Notes: generated by a model from the letters alone, not told the origin. DNA of 64,000 nt from Vallitaleaceae bacterium 9-2 (GCA_038396585.1 CP121691.1:3596001-3660000), one strand, 5' to 3'; numbered from the stretch's first letter, positions 9,062-18,493 are shown. Translations and numbers: made by a program.

Positions 9062-10213
9062 TTACCAATATGGGTTCCAGTTTTGTGTTAAACGCACTAA
9101 AGCCTCCATATAAAAATAATCGCCCCATATATTACTCTCATCAACACCTTGATTATGCGGAATCGAATATACTCCATGAAGTAATAATCCTTCGGATTCT
9201 TGAATACTCTTTGGCGTATAATTGTTCACTAATGATTCCATCATTTTATGTGCACTCTCTAGATAACGCTCTGTCTGAGCCAAAGATGGAAGCTGCTTCG
9301 CCCCTTCTAAAATACCGCAAATGGCTATTGCTGATGATGAAGAGTCTCTAGGTTCCTGCGCTCCATCACTAAAAGCCAAGTCCCAATATGGAATATAGTC
9401 CGCCGGTAGATGTTCAATAAAATAGTCTGTAACCTTAACAAATGCATCAACAAAAACCGGATCTTTGGTATATGCATAGGCTAACATAAATCCATATATT
9501 CCCCATGCTTGCCCTCGCGCCCACGACGAATCATCTCTATACCCTTGTGCCGTTTCTCCTCGTAGTGGTTTATGGGTTTTTGTATCAAAATAGTAGGTAT
9601 GATGGGTACCATAATCTTCACGCAAAACAACTTGTAGTGCGGTATATGCATGGTTAGAAGCCACTTCATAAAATTCTTTTTCACCGGTTTGTTCATGTGC
9701 CCAAAATAGTAGTGGAATATTCATGTATGCATCAATAATTAAGCGATAACTTTCTGGTGCTTTCATCGGGCCCCAAGCCTGAATGAATTTGCCTTCGGGT
9801 GTATATCGATGAATAAGCCATCTTGCTGCTTCAAGAGCTGTCTCTTTCGCTTTTTTAAGACCTAATGTTTTATATGCTGCTACACAAGACAAGGAATATA
9901 AAAAACCAATATCATGATGGTCTAATACCCACTTATGTTCAAGACGTTCCTCAAAACTGTCGACATGCTTTTCAATTAGCTGTCTTAACATCGGTGATGG
10001 TTTAGCCTCATGCGCCAAGCTTAATATCCCTGAATAAAAACCTTCTGTCCAACATTCATCATTAGGATGTTTTCTATATATTCCACCTTCTGCTGCCGGT
10101 GCCGGGAAGAATCCTTCCTTCAGTTCCCGGCTGTTCTCCAACACTTCTAGCACATGGTCTCTTGCTTGAATAAGTGCCTCTTCATATAACTGCTGATTTT
10201 TTACTCTCTCCAT
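9062..10213 (-). CDS. GH88 unsaturated glucuronyl hydrolase
   Basis: The 383-residue length is right for GH88. The family's motifs appear in order: ECWTEGFYSG (about 53-62), HHDIGFLYSL with Asp101, YRLIIDAYMN with Asp161, GYRDDSSWARGQAWGIYGF, YWDLAFSD, RDSSSSAIA and SNIWGDYFYMEAL. Asp101 and Asp161 correspond to the two catalytic aspartates of the Bacillus enzyme. GH88 enzymes hydrate the double bond of 4,5-unsaturated uronic acids at the end of lyase-made disaccharides and so release them. No signal peptide is present, so it acts in the cytoplasm. Its ATG overlaps the stop of the permease gene at 10213, placing it last in the second transporter operon. Confidence 0.93.
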   Translation of the reverse strand: MERVKNQQLYEEALIQARDHVLEVLENSRELKEGFFPAPAAEGGIYRKHPNDECWTEGFYSGILSLAHEAKPSPMLRQLIEKHVDSFEERLEHKWVLDHHDIGFLYSLSCVAAYKTLGLKKAKETALEAARWLIHRYTPEGKFIQAWGPMKAPESYRLIIDAYMNIPLLFWAHEQTGEKEFYEVASNHAYTALQVVLREDYGTHHTYYFDTKTHKPLRGETAQGYRDDSSWARGQAWGIYGFMLAYAYTKDPVFVDAFVKVTDYFIEHLPADYIPYWDLAFSDGAQEPRDSSSSAIAICGILEGAKQLPSLAQTERYLESAHKMMESLVNNYTPKSIQESEGLLLHGVYSIPHNQGVDESNIWGDYFYMEALVRLTQNWNPYW

Positions 10214-11049
10214 TATCCTTTCACCCCACTTGCTGCTACACCTTCAACAAAGTAGTTTTGGGCGAAGATAAAGATGACGATGACCGGCAGTAAGACTAAT
10301 GTCGCTCCAGCCATTAGTACACCATAGTTTAACACTTGTCCTGTTGCAAATAACTGTATACCTACAGAAAGCATTTGCTTACTTACATCTGATATGTATA
10401 GATAAGGGCTCATATAATCATTCCATATCCACACAAAGGAGAAAAGCATCATCGTTGCAACCGATGGTTTTGCTAATGGCATAATAATCTTAAAATAAAT
10501 CCTAAAATGTCCACATCCATCAATACGTGCAGCTTCAGACAATGATTCCGGAATGCTGATAAATGCTTGTCTTAATAAGAACACAAAGTATACATCCACA
10601 AGGCTTGGTAATATAATTGCCCACATGGTGTTAAGAATCCCTATCTTTTTAAAGATAATATAACGAGGTAAAATCATAATATCACTTGGAATCATCAATG
10701 CTGCTAAGAGAATCATAAAAATCAAGTCCCGTCCTTTGAACTTAATTTTTGAAAATCCGTAAGCTGTATAGCTTACAAAAAAGAACTTTAATAAAAGACT
10801 GGTTCCTGTCATTATTATTGTATTGCGATACCACTGCATAAAGTCATAATAATCACTTACAAATAAGGCTTTAATATTATCCAAAATCCACTCACTTGGC
10901 CATAATTTAAAAGAGGCTTGTAAGACTTCACTTTCTACTTTAAAAGCTGATAGAATCATAAATACAAAGGGGAAGATTGATCCAATCCCAATCATAATCA
11001 TAACAACTGTTAGTATGACTTTCGTTATTTTTTTTGATCTGATTTCCAC
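10213..11049 (-). CDS. CUT1 sugar ABC transporter permease (MalG type)
   Basis: The 278-residue protein has about six membrane helices. The coupling loop SEAARIDGCGHFRIYFKIIMP, the start IGSIFPFVFMILSAFKVESEV and the end FVEGVAASGVKG mark it as the MalG-side permease. It follows the MalF-type gene by 15 bases and shares one base with the GH88 gene downstream. With the lipoprotein at 12018-13421 it forms an importer for unsaturated-uronate oligosaccharides, judged from the GH88 neighbour. Confidence 0.92.
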   Translation of the reverse strand: MEIRSKKITKVILTVVMIMIGIGSIFPFVFMILSAFKVESEVLQASFKLWPSEWILDNIKALFVSDYYDFMQWYRNTIIMTGTSLLLKFFFVSYTAYGFSKIKFKGRDLIFMILLAALMIPSDIMILPRYIIFKKIGILNTMWAIILPSLVDVYFVFLLRQAFISIPESLSEAARIDGCGHFRIYFKIIMPLAKPSVATMMLFSFVWIWNDYMSPYLYISDVSKQMLSVGIQLFATGQVLNYGVLMAGATLVLLPVIVIFIFAQNYFVEGVAASGVKG

Positions 11050-11064
11050 TGCTTTTCCTCCCTT

Positions 11065-11949
11065 TTAGTATGTCACCCATTTTTTTTGTCCACGCCACTG
11101 CACCAACGTTATCAACATAACCACAGCGAACATGACCATCGCCTGCGCACTGGCATAACTAGTATCAAAACGCGTGAAAGCTGTTCGGACGATATTAATG
11201 GACATCACTGTTGTTGCTTGTCCCGGTCCACCTTGTGTCAGTGATTGAATAACTGTAAAGTTTTGTAACGATGTTATCAACGAACTAATCGATAGGAAGA
11301 ACGTTGTTGGTGAGACTACCGGTAAAGTTACATGTATAATCTGTTGGAATCTTGTCGCTCCGTCAATACGAGCCGCCTCATTAAGCGCCTTGGGAACACC
11401 TTGTAGTGCCGCCAAATATACAATCATATTAAGACCAACACTTTTCCATACCGCAATAGCTACTACTGTTGGTAGAACTAACTTTGCATCAGTTAAAAGA
11501 ATGGGGGGATTTTCCACTCCAAGTTTAAGTAATAGCCCAACGACGGGTCCTCTTGCACCAAGCAATAACCGAAAGACAACTGCAACGGCAACCATGTTGG
11601 ATACATAGGGTAAAAATACCATCGAACGTAGTGTCTTCTTAAAAAAGACTCCCTTATTTAAAATGACGGCTAGAACAAACCCTATAATCATAATTAGCGG
11701 AACATAAATCAATGAATATATCGCCGTTCTTTCTAATGCCGCTAACGCGTCTGGATCACTAAAAAAGCGAACAAAGTTTTCAAGTCCTACAAATTGAATA
11801 TTATCTAGCTTCGTTATATATTTTACATTGACAAAGGATAATCCCATCGCAATGACAAACGGAATCCCAGTAAATATCGTAAACAGTAATATATAAGGTA
11901 CGATAAACATATACCCTGTCAACGTTTCCATAAGTTGTCTTCTTTTCAC
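11065..11949 (-). CDS. CUT1 sugar ABC transporter permease (MalF type)
   Basis: The 294-residue protein has six predicted membrane helices. FVNVKYITKLDNIQFVGLEN early on and the coupling loop NEAARIDGATRFQQIIHVTLP are those of MalF-type permeases. It is separated from the binding-protein gene upstream by 68 bases holding a perfect 9-bp hairpin (11973-11994), which may lower its transcript level relative to the binding protein. Confidence 0.92.
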   Translation of the reverse strand: MKRRQLMETLTGYMFIVPYILLFTIFTGIPFVIAMGLSFVNVKYITKLDNIQFVGLENFVRFFSDPDALAALERTAIYSLIYVPLIMIIGFVLAVILNKGVFFKKTLRSMVFLPYVSNMVAVAVVFRLLLGARGPVVGLLLKLGVENPPILLTDAKLVLPTVVAIAVWKSVGLNMIVYLAALQGVPKALNEAARIDGATRFQQIIHVTLPVVSPTTFFLSISSLITSLQNFTVIQSLTQGGPGQATTVMSINIVRTAFTRFDTSYASAQAMVMFAVVMLITLVQWRGQKKWVTY

Positions 11950-11972
11950 AACAACACCTCTTTCTATGAAAA

Positions 11973-11994
11973 CGCCGCTACAATCGTAGCGGCG
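11973..11994 (-). terminator. Intra-operon hairpin (attenuator-like) between binding protein and permease
   Basis: Nine perfect base pairs (CGCCGCTAC with GTAGCGGCG) close a four-base loop, and on the minus strand TTTTC follows. The short T-run suggests partial termination or a 3'-end stabiliser for the binding-protein message, a common way to make the binding protein in excess over the permeases. Confidence 0.65.
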
Positions 11995-12017
11995 TATTAT
12001 CAGTATCGTGTCTTAGC

Positions 12018-13421
12018 TTATTGTTTAGCTTCTTCGATCGCACGATTTGATCGCTCTTGAATTGACTGCATTGTTTCTTCAAGTGGCTTAATACCTAAGC
12101 CATACTCTTGTGCTTCTTCAAACCAAATTTGGTTAATACTTGTATCTGCTGTACCTATGATTTTTTCTGGATAAGGAATACGCTCTGCATCAAACCATCC
12201 TGCTCTAAAGTCTTCTACTGTAATTCCATCATCAACAAAATCTGCACCTAGTTCTTCTTCGATGTATCGTGTGATTTCTTCATCTGAAAGGTTAACACGC
12301 GCCGGTACACGACCGTATCCAAGTTCGTATTGATTTTCTGCCATGTATTTTACCGCTTCAAACGCCGCTTCTTTGTTTGCACTTGTTGTTGGGATTGCAT
12401 AGTTTCCGTTAACTACAAGTGTTGAAGCTTCGCTTCCTTCTGGATAAGGCATTGGAAGAATTCCAGCTTTCCATTCTCTTGGATATTTTTCATGGTTTTT
12501 CAATAAGGATGTCACCCATCCACCACAAACAAACATTCCGATGTTGTCGCTTGCTGCAAAAGCATTCCATGGGTATTCTCCTGCTGCGAGCATTCCCATT
12601 GTTGGTTGAATTTCCTTCTCGTTACCTAAGTCTGCAAAGAATTTTAATGCTTCTGAGTATAGCGGATCGTCAAAGTTTGATGTTCCATCTGCCTTATATG
12701 CATCCGCACCTTTTTGTGTTGCATACATATAGTAGTAGTTGTTGTAGTCAAGCATGTATGATCCCCATACACCGTTTTCTATGTCCGTTAACTTTTCTGC
12801 TGTTTCGATGTATTTTTCCCAAGTCCAACCTTCAGCTTCTGGATATGGAACACCTGCATCATCAAATACTTTTTTGTTGTAGAATGTCAACCAGATATCA
12901 CTGTATGCCGGTAAACCATATACCGCTCCATCAAATACTGGCAAGTTTTCTCCAAACACTTCTTTCATATCATAACCCATGTTTTCAGCCAGTTCATCAA
13001 GTGGTGTTAACACGCCTGCTGATTGATAGATTTTTAATGATGGTGTTGCTGAATATACAATATCAAGTTCGTCTCCTGCCATCAAACTAACTAATGTTCT
13101 GTCGATTTCACCATCTTTTGGTGTTGGCACGATTGTAAATTCAATGTTGATTCCTAAGTCTTCTTTAATCTTTTCGATGAGCTCAACATTTTCACCTGTT
13201 GAAGCACCAGTTTCAGTTACTGCCCACTTTAATGTAACTCCATCATATTTTTTGCCTGAAGTATCTTCTGTCTCTTGGCCATTTTCTGTCTCTGTTGTTG
13301 CCTCTCCATTGTCTACAGTTGTTTGAGAACTGTTGTCTTCATCCGCCTTTGTACATCCTGCAAAAAGATTCACTGCCATTGTAAAAACAAGAATCAAGGA
13401 TAGTAAACGCATTTTTTTCAT
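12018..13421 (-). CDS. Sugar-binding lipoprotein of the GH88-linked ABC importer
   Basis: The 467-residue protein starts at the ATG at 13421, where GGGAGGA lies just upstream and a proper lipoprotein signal follows (lipobox LFAGC, cysteine 23); an upstream in-frame start would add 12 residues and spoil the signal. After a Thr/Glu-rich linker comes a family 1 solute-binding fold (VSLMAGDELDIVYS, PVFDGAVYGLPAYSDIW, WTWEKYIETAEKLTD, GMFVCGGWVTSLL, AIPTTSANKEAAFEAVKYMA). It probably captures uronate-containing oligosaccharides for the permeases at 10213-11949. The sensor kinase gene ends 80 bases upstream, so it may be expressed from its own promoter under control of the YesN-type regulator. Confidence 0.92.
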   Translation of the reverse strand: MKKMRLLSLILVFTMAVNLFAGCTKADEDNSSQTTVDNGEATTETENGQETEDTSGKKYDGVTLKWAVTETGASTGENVELIEKIKEDLGINIEFTIVPTPKDGEIDRTLVSLMAGDELDIVYSATPSLKIYQSAGVLTPLDELAENMGYDMKEVFGENLPVFDGAVYGLPAYSDIWLTFYNKKVFDDAGVPYPEAEGWTWEKYIETAEKLTDIENGVWGSYMLDYNNYYYMYATQKGADAYKADGTSNFDDPLYSEALKFFADLGNEKEIQPTMGMLAAGEYPWNAFAASDNIGMFVCGGWVTSLLKNHEKYPREWKAGILPMPYPEGSEASTLVVNGNYAIPTTSANKEAAFEAVKYMAENQYELGYGRVPARVNLSDEEITRYIEEELGADFVDDGITVEDFRAGWFDAERIPYPEKIIGTADTSINQIWFEEAQEYGLGIKPLEETMQSIQERSNRAIEEAKQ

Positions 13422-13501
13422 AAATTTTTCCTCCCAAAATGTAATTATGTTATACATTCATTATATCTGCATCTATCCGCTTCTTAAATAGTCTGGATTT
13501 T

Positions 13502-15349
13502 TTATTTATAGTCAATTTTGGGTATTTGAAGGACAACAACGGTTCCTTTTCCTTTTCGACTATATATTTTCACATTGGCCATGTCACCATAATGTAAACG
13601 TAAGCGTTTGTAAACACTGCCTAAACCGATGCCTGTACTTCGCCTATCGCGTGCTTTGTTTTGTTCACCACTTTCTCTTAACTCAGCCTCAATTTTTAAC
13701 AGCACTTGTCTATCGATGCCGACTCCATTATCTGCAATAAAAAACCGTAGGTATTTATGATCTTCTTTTAATCGAAGGCTAATGCTTACCGGACTTTCAC
13801 TGTGGTCCACCGCGTGTATGAAGATATTTTCAACAACCGGCTGCAAAATCATCTTGATTACATAATACTTATTGGTCAATTCCGGATCTGCTTCAATCTG
13901 AAAATTCACCTTTTCTTGATATCTATTCTTTTGAATGTGGCAATACGCCGTTACATGTTCAATCTCTTTATTTATAGAAACAACTTCCTGTCCATCCCCA
14001 ACTGACAAGCGATATAGGCGCCCTAAGGAAGCCGCCAGACGTCGGATATCCGGACGTTTGGCTTCTGTCGCCATCCACACAATGCTTTCTAGTGTATTAT
14101 AGAGAAAATGCGGGTTCACTTGACTCATCAACACTTCATATTCCAGCTGTTTTTTTTGCTGTTCACTCTCTAAGCGCTCTTTAATATTCGTCTTGATACT
14201 TTTGAGCATGGAATTATAATGCCTTAACATTCGTTTAACTTCTTCGCGCCCTTTTTCTTCCAGCTCTTGATCCAAATCACCTTCATAAACTTTTTCCATG
14301 GAAAAAATCAACTGGTTAATCGGATTCATAAATCCACGATACATATATAGCATGATACCTATGTATATCAGTGCAATAAGCACCAAAATCCATATAACTT
14401 GAATATAGAGCTGTTGATTTTCTGCAAGCACTGCTTTTTCAGGCAATAGCACAATGCTTTTCCAACCGTTGACTTGAGATGAGGAAAATGCTAAGTAATA
14501 GGGCACTTTATCCATATGTATCTTAATATATCCATCGTCCCCTTCTTCTTGCTCTATTTTTTGTATCCAGTCCTTTTGTCGATTGAGTACTGCCTCCGGT
14601 TGCTCTAACGCCACTTCATCCGAAGATGAAAGTAACTCTGCACGCTCGTTGACAATATATATTTGGGCACCTAATTGTTCGTGTAAATTCATATATTTCT
14701 CATATAAATCTTCTTCTTGAAGAGCAAAAATATGAATATAGGCATATTGGGATTTTAATGGAGAAAAGACACGACGTGTTCCTACAATAACTTTGTCCTT
14801 GCGAACTTCATTATAGGTTGTCATGGTTAAAAAGTTATCCATAAGTGGATACCAGTAAAACTTCCCTAGACGCTCCGGATCATCAATATTTAACTCCATC
14901 AACTTTGCCTTAATATCTTCTTGATCATTATTCGGATCGACAAAGTTAAACACTTCATCTTTATATGTATAAATTGAAGCAATCTGTTCATTTTGTTTTA
15001 ACAAGTTATATCCATCAAAAATTCTACGCATAATTAATACTGTCGACTGACGCTTAAGCATCTTACTTTCATAAGTACGGTCTAAGTACTCCAACAGCCT
15101 TTGCTCTGATGCAAACGTGTCACTTACTCCATATACGTTAAGAATTGTATCATCTAGCTTTGCACGTACTTCCTTTGCTCCGTACAACATATTTTCAATA
15201 GCTTTATCTTGTAATGTCCGATTGGTATTAAGAAAAAGAACCGTCACCAGCAAAATAATAGGGATTAAGGCTAAAAGCAATAGCCCTATTATTTTTTGCA
15301 TCCAAGAACGGTTCTTCTTATGATGATTCATTTTTTTTAGTGTTTTCAT
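13502..15349 (-). CDS. YesM-type sensor histidine kinase
   Basis: The 615-residue protein has a membrane helix at about 19-41, an extracellular sensor domain of about 270 residues, a second helix at about 316-338, a HAMP region (MNPINQLIFSMEKVYEGDLD) and a LytS/YesM-type kinase domain with NPHFLYNTLES, where His414 is the likely phosphorylated residue. The ATP-binding motifs are VVENIFIHAVDH, ADNGVGI and STGIGLGSVYKRL. Such kinases sense an external sugar, often together with a binding protein, and phosphorylate a YesN-type regulator. Its start overlaps the regulator's stop by four bases, and the transporter genes follow directly. Confidence 0.93.
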   Translation of the reverse strand: MKTLKKMNHHKKNRSWMQKIIGLLLLALIPIILLVTVLFLNTNRTLQDKAIENMLYGAKEVRAKLDDTILNVYGVSDTFASEQRLLEYLDRTYESKMLKRQSTVLIMRRIFDGYNLLKQNEQIASIYTYKDEVFNFVDPNNDQEDIKAKLMELNIDDPERLGKFYWYPLMDNFLTMTTYNEVRKDKVIVGTRRVFSPLKSQYAYIHIFALQEEDLYEKYMNLHEQLGAQIYIVNERAELLSSSDEVALEQPEAVLNRQKDWIQKIEQEEGDDGYIKIHMDKVPYYLAFSSSQVNGWKSIVLLPEKAVLAENQQLYIQVIWILVLIALIYIGIMLYMYRGFMNPINQLIFSMEKVYEGDLDQELEEKGREEVKRMLRHYNSMLKSIKTNIKERLESEQQKKQLEYEVLMSQVNPHFLYNTLESIVWMATEAKRPDIRRLAASLGRLYRLSVGDGQEVVSINKEIEHVTAYCHIQKNRYQEKVNFQIEADPELTNKYYVIKMILQPVVENIFIHAVDHSESPVSISLRLKEDHKYLRFFIADNGVGIDRQVLLKIEAELRESGEQNKARDRRSTGIGLGSVYKRLRLHYGDMANVKIYSRKGKGTVVVLQIPKIDYK

Positions 15350-16500
15350 TCGAAGGTTCCTCTTTCTATTTGTTCACGATATTCATTGGGACTCATGCCA
15401 TATGTTTTTCTAAACACTTTAATAAATGTGGATGGGTCTGCATACCCCAGTTCTTCACCAATTTCATAAACCTTGATGGAGATATCTTGCAACATCTCTT
15501 TGGCTTTTTCCATACGTTTTTTAGTAATATAAGTTGTAAAATTATATCCAATCTCTTTTTTAAATACTTTCGAAATATACGACGGTGTCTTATCTACCCG
15601 TTCTCCAATATAGTCTAATGATATAATGTTATTATTATATTCTTCTGTCACAATATGTAAAATCTCTTGTGCTAGGGGGGATAAGTTTGCACTCGCCAAC
15701 GTTTCATAAGCAATCCATTGTCCAGAACCTGTATATCGTGTTTGTTCAAGGGCTTCTTTTGCTTCTTGGTATGCAAGATAGTAATTTTTTTCTTCAAATT
15801 CTTGGCTAACCCCAACACTGAGTGTCGGATAGTTGTTTTGCATTTGCTCAAACAGTTCTTTAGGACTCTGCTTAGATATTCCTATGAGGATCTCCGGAAA
15901 AATCTGGTAAAACACACTTTGAAGCTTTTGATTTTTATTTTTCAACTGGCTAAATGCTTCTTCACGTTTATCTTTTTCCATGGTCCACAATGTGACAAAG
16001 CCTTTTTCAGGAATCCACTTCATCTCTTCTGAAGTAAATGTTGTAATTCCCATAAGGTATGAATTTAATTTCATTAATTGTTGCGCCCATTCTAGCTCCT
16101 TGATATACGCTTTTTCCGCATTGTCTTCATCAAGTTTTTGCTTTAATCTCGAAAACAAGTCAATAAAATCTTCTTCTTGCGTCGGCTTAAGCAAATAGTC
16201 AAAGACATTATTCTTAATCGACTTGTTCAAATATTCAAAATCACTATATCCACTTAAGATAACTATTTTTATGGAAGGATAGTTTGCATTTAGATATTCC
16301 ATGAGCTGAACGCCATCATATTTTGGCATACGTATATCTGTTAAGACAACATCCGGCGCTTGTTCTTTGATAATCTCAATCGCCTCTAAGCCATCGCTTG
16401 CCTGCCCCACGATCTCAAACCCCCATGTATTCCATGGATTTCCATGAACAAGTCCATTACGTATAACCGCCTCATCATCGACAACTATCAATTTATACAT
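15346..16500 (-). CDS. YesN-type response regulator with AraC output domain
   Basis: The 384-residue protein has an N-terminal receiver domain with the acidic pair Asp8-Asp9, phospho-acceptor Asp55 (VVLTDIRMPKYDG) and the conserved SGYSDFEY and LLKPT segments. The C-terminal 100 residues are an AraC DNA-binding domain (YIGERVDKTPSYISKVFKK, then IGEELGYADPSTFIKVFRK and SPNEYREQ). It is first in the run with the YesM-type kinase, and their four-base overlap implies translational coupling. It likely activates the adjacent transporter/GH88 genes. Confidence 0.93.
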   Translation of the reverse strand: MYKLIVVDDEAVIRNGLVHGNPWNTWGFEIVGQASDGLEAIEIIKEQAPDVVLTDIRMPKYDGVQLMEYLNANYPSIKIVILSGYSDFEYLNKSIKNNVFDYLLKPTQEEDFIDLFSRLKQKLDEDNAEKAYIKELEWAQQLMKLNSYLMGITTFTSEEMKWIPEKGFVTLWTMEKDKREEAFSQLKNKNQKLQSVFYQIFPEILIGISKQSPKELFEQMQNNYPTLSVGVSQEFEEKNYYLAYQEAKEALEQTRYTGSGQWIAYETLASANLSPLAQEILHIVTEEYNNNIISLDYIGERVDKTPSYISKVFKKEIGYNFTTYITKKRMEKAKEMLQDISIKVYEIGEELGYADPSTFIKVFRKTYGMSPNEYREQIERGTFE

Positions 16501-16604
16501 TATGCTATCCTCCTTCTTGCCCGCTTCTTACCTACTTCGTTCTTTGTTATATCATGCATTTTTCTTTATTTTATCATCTTTTAATGACTTCGCCTAGGTT
16601 GACA

Positions 16605-16633
16605 TTGAAATCGCCTATGAAATGTTTTATACT
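16605..16633 (+). promoter_or_regulatory. Sigma-A-type promoter of the sulfatase maturase gene
   Basis: TTGAAA at 16605-16610 and TATACT at 16628-16633 are 17 bases apart, and an AAAGGAG ribosome binding site follows before the ATG at 16676. The same gap serves the divergent response regulator. Confidence 0.55.
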
Positions 16634-16675
16634 TTATATTAGTGAATTTTTGCACTGATCTTAAAGGAGCGACTT

Positions 16676-17818
16676 ATGCCAAAAAATATTTCATTATTGA
16701 TCAAACCCTCGTCATCCAACTGTAACCTTGGATGTAAATACTGCTTTTACTATGATGTTGCTGCCAATCGCGACCACAAAAGTTATGGACTTATGCAGCC
16801 ATCTACGATGGATGCTCTCATTAAAAAAGCGCTTGAAAGTGCCACGGACCATGTGACTTTTGCCTTCCAAGGTGGAGAACCGACACTTATTGGGCTTGAC
16901 TATTTTAAAAACTTTGTCTCAACGGTTAATCAATATAAATCCACACAAACCATCCATTATGCAATACAAACCAACGGAACTCAGCTTGATGAAGACTTCT
17001 GCGCATTTTTACATGAACATCATTTTCTTGTTGGTCTGTCCCTGGATGGTCCCAAGGACATGCATGATCTGAACCGATTAGACACCAAGAAAAAAGGTAC
17101 CTTCAAAACCGTTGACCAAGCGGCAAAATTAATGACCAAACATAAAGTTGAGTTCAACATTCTAACGGTTGTCACCAAAAACACTGTACGTCACGTACAA
17201 AAAATCTATCGGTATTTTAAAACGCAAAACTATCAGTATCTGCAATTTATTCCTTGCATCAGCGACTTCAATGACGCCACCTTAAAACCATATAATATCA
17301 CACCAAAAGACTATGGAGAATTTCTCATCCAATTATTTGACCTTTGGTATCAAGATATTCTTCAAGGTGAACGTATCAGTATCCGGTTGTTTGACAACTA
17401 TGTCCAAATGCTATTAGGTATGCCGCCAGAAAGCTGCGATATGAATGGTTTTTGTAGTGTCAATCCAGTCATTGAAGCCGATGGTTCTGTCTATCCATGC
17501 GACTTTTATGTTTTGGATCAATGGAAGCTTGGTAATATTAATAACGATGCCCTTGAGGACATGATGTTTGGAGACTTGGCTAAGGAGTTTCTCGCTAGTG
17601 GTAATCACCATGCAAAAGAATGTGACACATGCCCTTATCTTAGACTCTGTCGAAGTGGATGCCGTCGCCATAAAGAGATGTTTGTGGATACGAAAAACAT
17701 GGCAACTGAAGATTTATATGATAATTATTTTTGTGAAGCATATAAAATGTTTTTTAGCCATAGCGCTCAAAAGCTTCAGCACCTTGCCCGTTATATTCAA
17801 TCACAACAACGGGTATGA
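16676..17818 (+). CDS. Anaerobic sulfatase-maturating enzyme (radical SAM, SPASM domain)
   Basis: The 380-residue length is typical. The radical-SAM cluster motif CxxxCxxC is at Cys16, Cys20 and Cys23, the SAM-binding GGEP segment follows (FQGGEPTL), and the two auxiliary cluster sites are laid out as in characterised enzymes: Cys254, Cys260, Cys275, then CDTCPYLRLCRSGC (Cys316, 319, 325, 329) and Cys353. Asp276 corresponds to the catalytic base. The enzyme oxidises the active-site Cys or Ser of sulfatases to formylglycine in the cytoplasm without oxygen. No sulfatase gene lies in the window. It overlaps the convergent 2H gene by 18 bases. Confidence 0.92.
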   Translation: MPKNISLLIKPSSSNCNLGCKYCFYYDVAANRDHKSYGLMQPSTMDALIKKALESATDHVTFAFQGGEPTLIGLDYFKNFVSTVNQYKSTQTIHYAIQTNGTQLDEDFCAFLHEHHFLVGLSLDGPKDMHDLNRLDTKKKGTFKTVDQAAKLMTKHKVEFNILTVVTKNTVRHVQKIYRYFKTQNYQYLQFIPCISDFNDATLKPYNITPKDYGEFLIQLFDLWYQDILQGERISIRLFDNYVQMLLGMPPESCDMNGFCSVNPVIEADGSVYPCDFYVLDQWKLGNINNDALEDMMFGDLAKEFLASGNHHAKECDTCPYLRLCRSGCRRHKEMFVDTKNMATEDLYDNYFCEAYKMFFSHSAQKLQHLARYIQSQQRV

Positions 17819-18493
17819 TGTTAATGGCATGCATTTTAAGTGCCGTTGATACCAATCATTATATACTAACTCAATAGTATCTACCTGTGCACTGCCAAAA
17901 TCAAATGTACGATATCGGTCAATGTATCTGCAAAAAAGACCACTATCATGTAATGGTTTTCTTAATCGAATCACTGTCATATGTGCTGTATTTAATGTAT
18001 ATCTTGCATCAATCGACAACCCTAAATTCGATTGTGCAAACGCCTCTCTTAAGCGTTCGCGCATCAGATTTAGGGTTTCTTGTTTTGGAAACCCTTGAAT
18101 CAGTATACATGATGGAGAGGCTGTAATCCCATAAAAATCAATTGAAAATCGTGGCATCTTTGCTAACGTATCTTGGATGATTGTTTTGACTTTTAAAAGA
18201 TCCACATCTTCAAGCACAAACCCTTCTACACAAGATACAATAGATAGCACCGTAAGATGCATATCCGTCTCAGGATAATAATATTGCTCCGGCTCTATCT
18301 GCTGTATCTGCTGCAAAAACTGCACTATATTCTTACGAACACTTTTTGTCGGTCGAATCAACAGCGTTATCCCTCGCCGATTATCCGTTGGACAATCAAG
18401 CATTGTATCAAGTTGATAGCGTTGGTGAACTATCGCAGCAACAGCCGCATCATACATCTGTCTATAATGAAATGTAAGCTCTTTATTATTCAT
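17801..18493 (-). CDS. 2H phosphoesterase superfamily protein (2'-5' RNA ligase-like)
   Basis: The 230-residue protein carries the two HxT motifs that define 2H phosphoesterases: MHLTVLSI near residue 79 and HMTVIRL near residue 174, about 95 residues apart. Members open or ligate 2',5' or cyclic phosphodiester bonds in RNA or small nucleotides; its actual substrate is unknown. It has no signal peptide. Its 3' end overlaps that of the sulfatase maturase on the other strand. The upstream Gfo/Idh/MocA gene ends 31 bases before its start, so the two may be co-transcribed without an obvious functional link. Confidence 0.75.
   Translation of the reverse strand: MNNKELTFHYRQMYDAAVAAIVHQRYQLDTMLDCPTDNRRGITLLIRPTKSVRKNIVQFLQQIQQIEPEQYYYPETDMHLTVLSIVSCVEGFVLEDVDLLKVKTIIQDTLAKMPRFSIDFYGITASPSCILIQGFPKQETLNLMRERLREAFAQSNLGLSIDARYTLNTAHMTVIRLRKPLHDSGLFCRYIDRYRTFDFGSAQVDTIELVYNDWYQRHLKCMPLTSYPLL

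Noticed and set aside
11966-11981. A TGAAAACGCCGCTACA stretch resembling a catabolite-repression (cre) box
   Set aside because: The right half does not fit the consensus, and the bases are explained by the hairpin that follows the binding-protein gene.
12419-13090. A 223-codon open frame on the plus strand
   Set aside because: It lies wholly opposite the sugar-binding lipoprotein gene, has no ribosome binding site and encodes a leucine/histidine-rich sequence typical of an antisense shadow.
16599-16604. A perfect TTGACA upstream of the sulfatase maturase gene
   Set aside because: It is 23 bases from the TATACT box, too far for a -35 element; TTGAAA at 16605-16610 has the right 17-base spacing.
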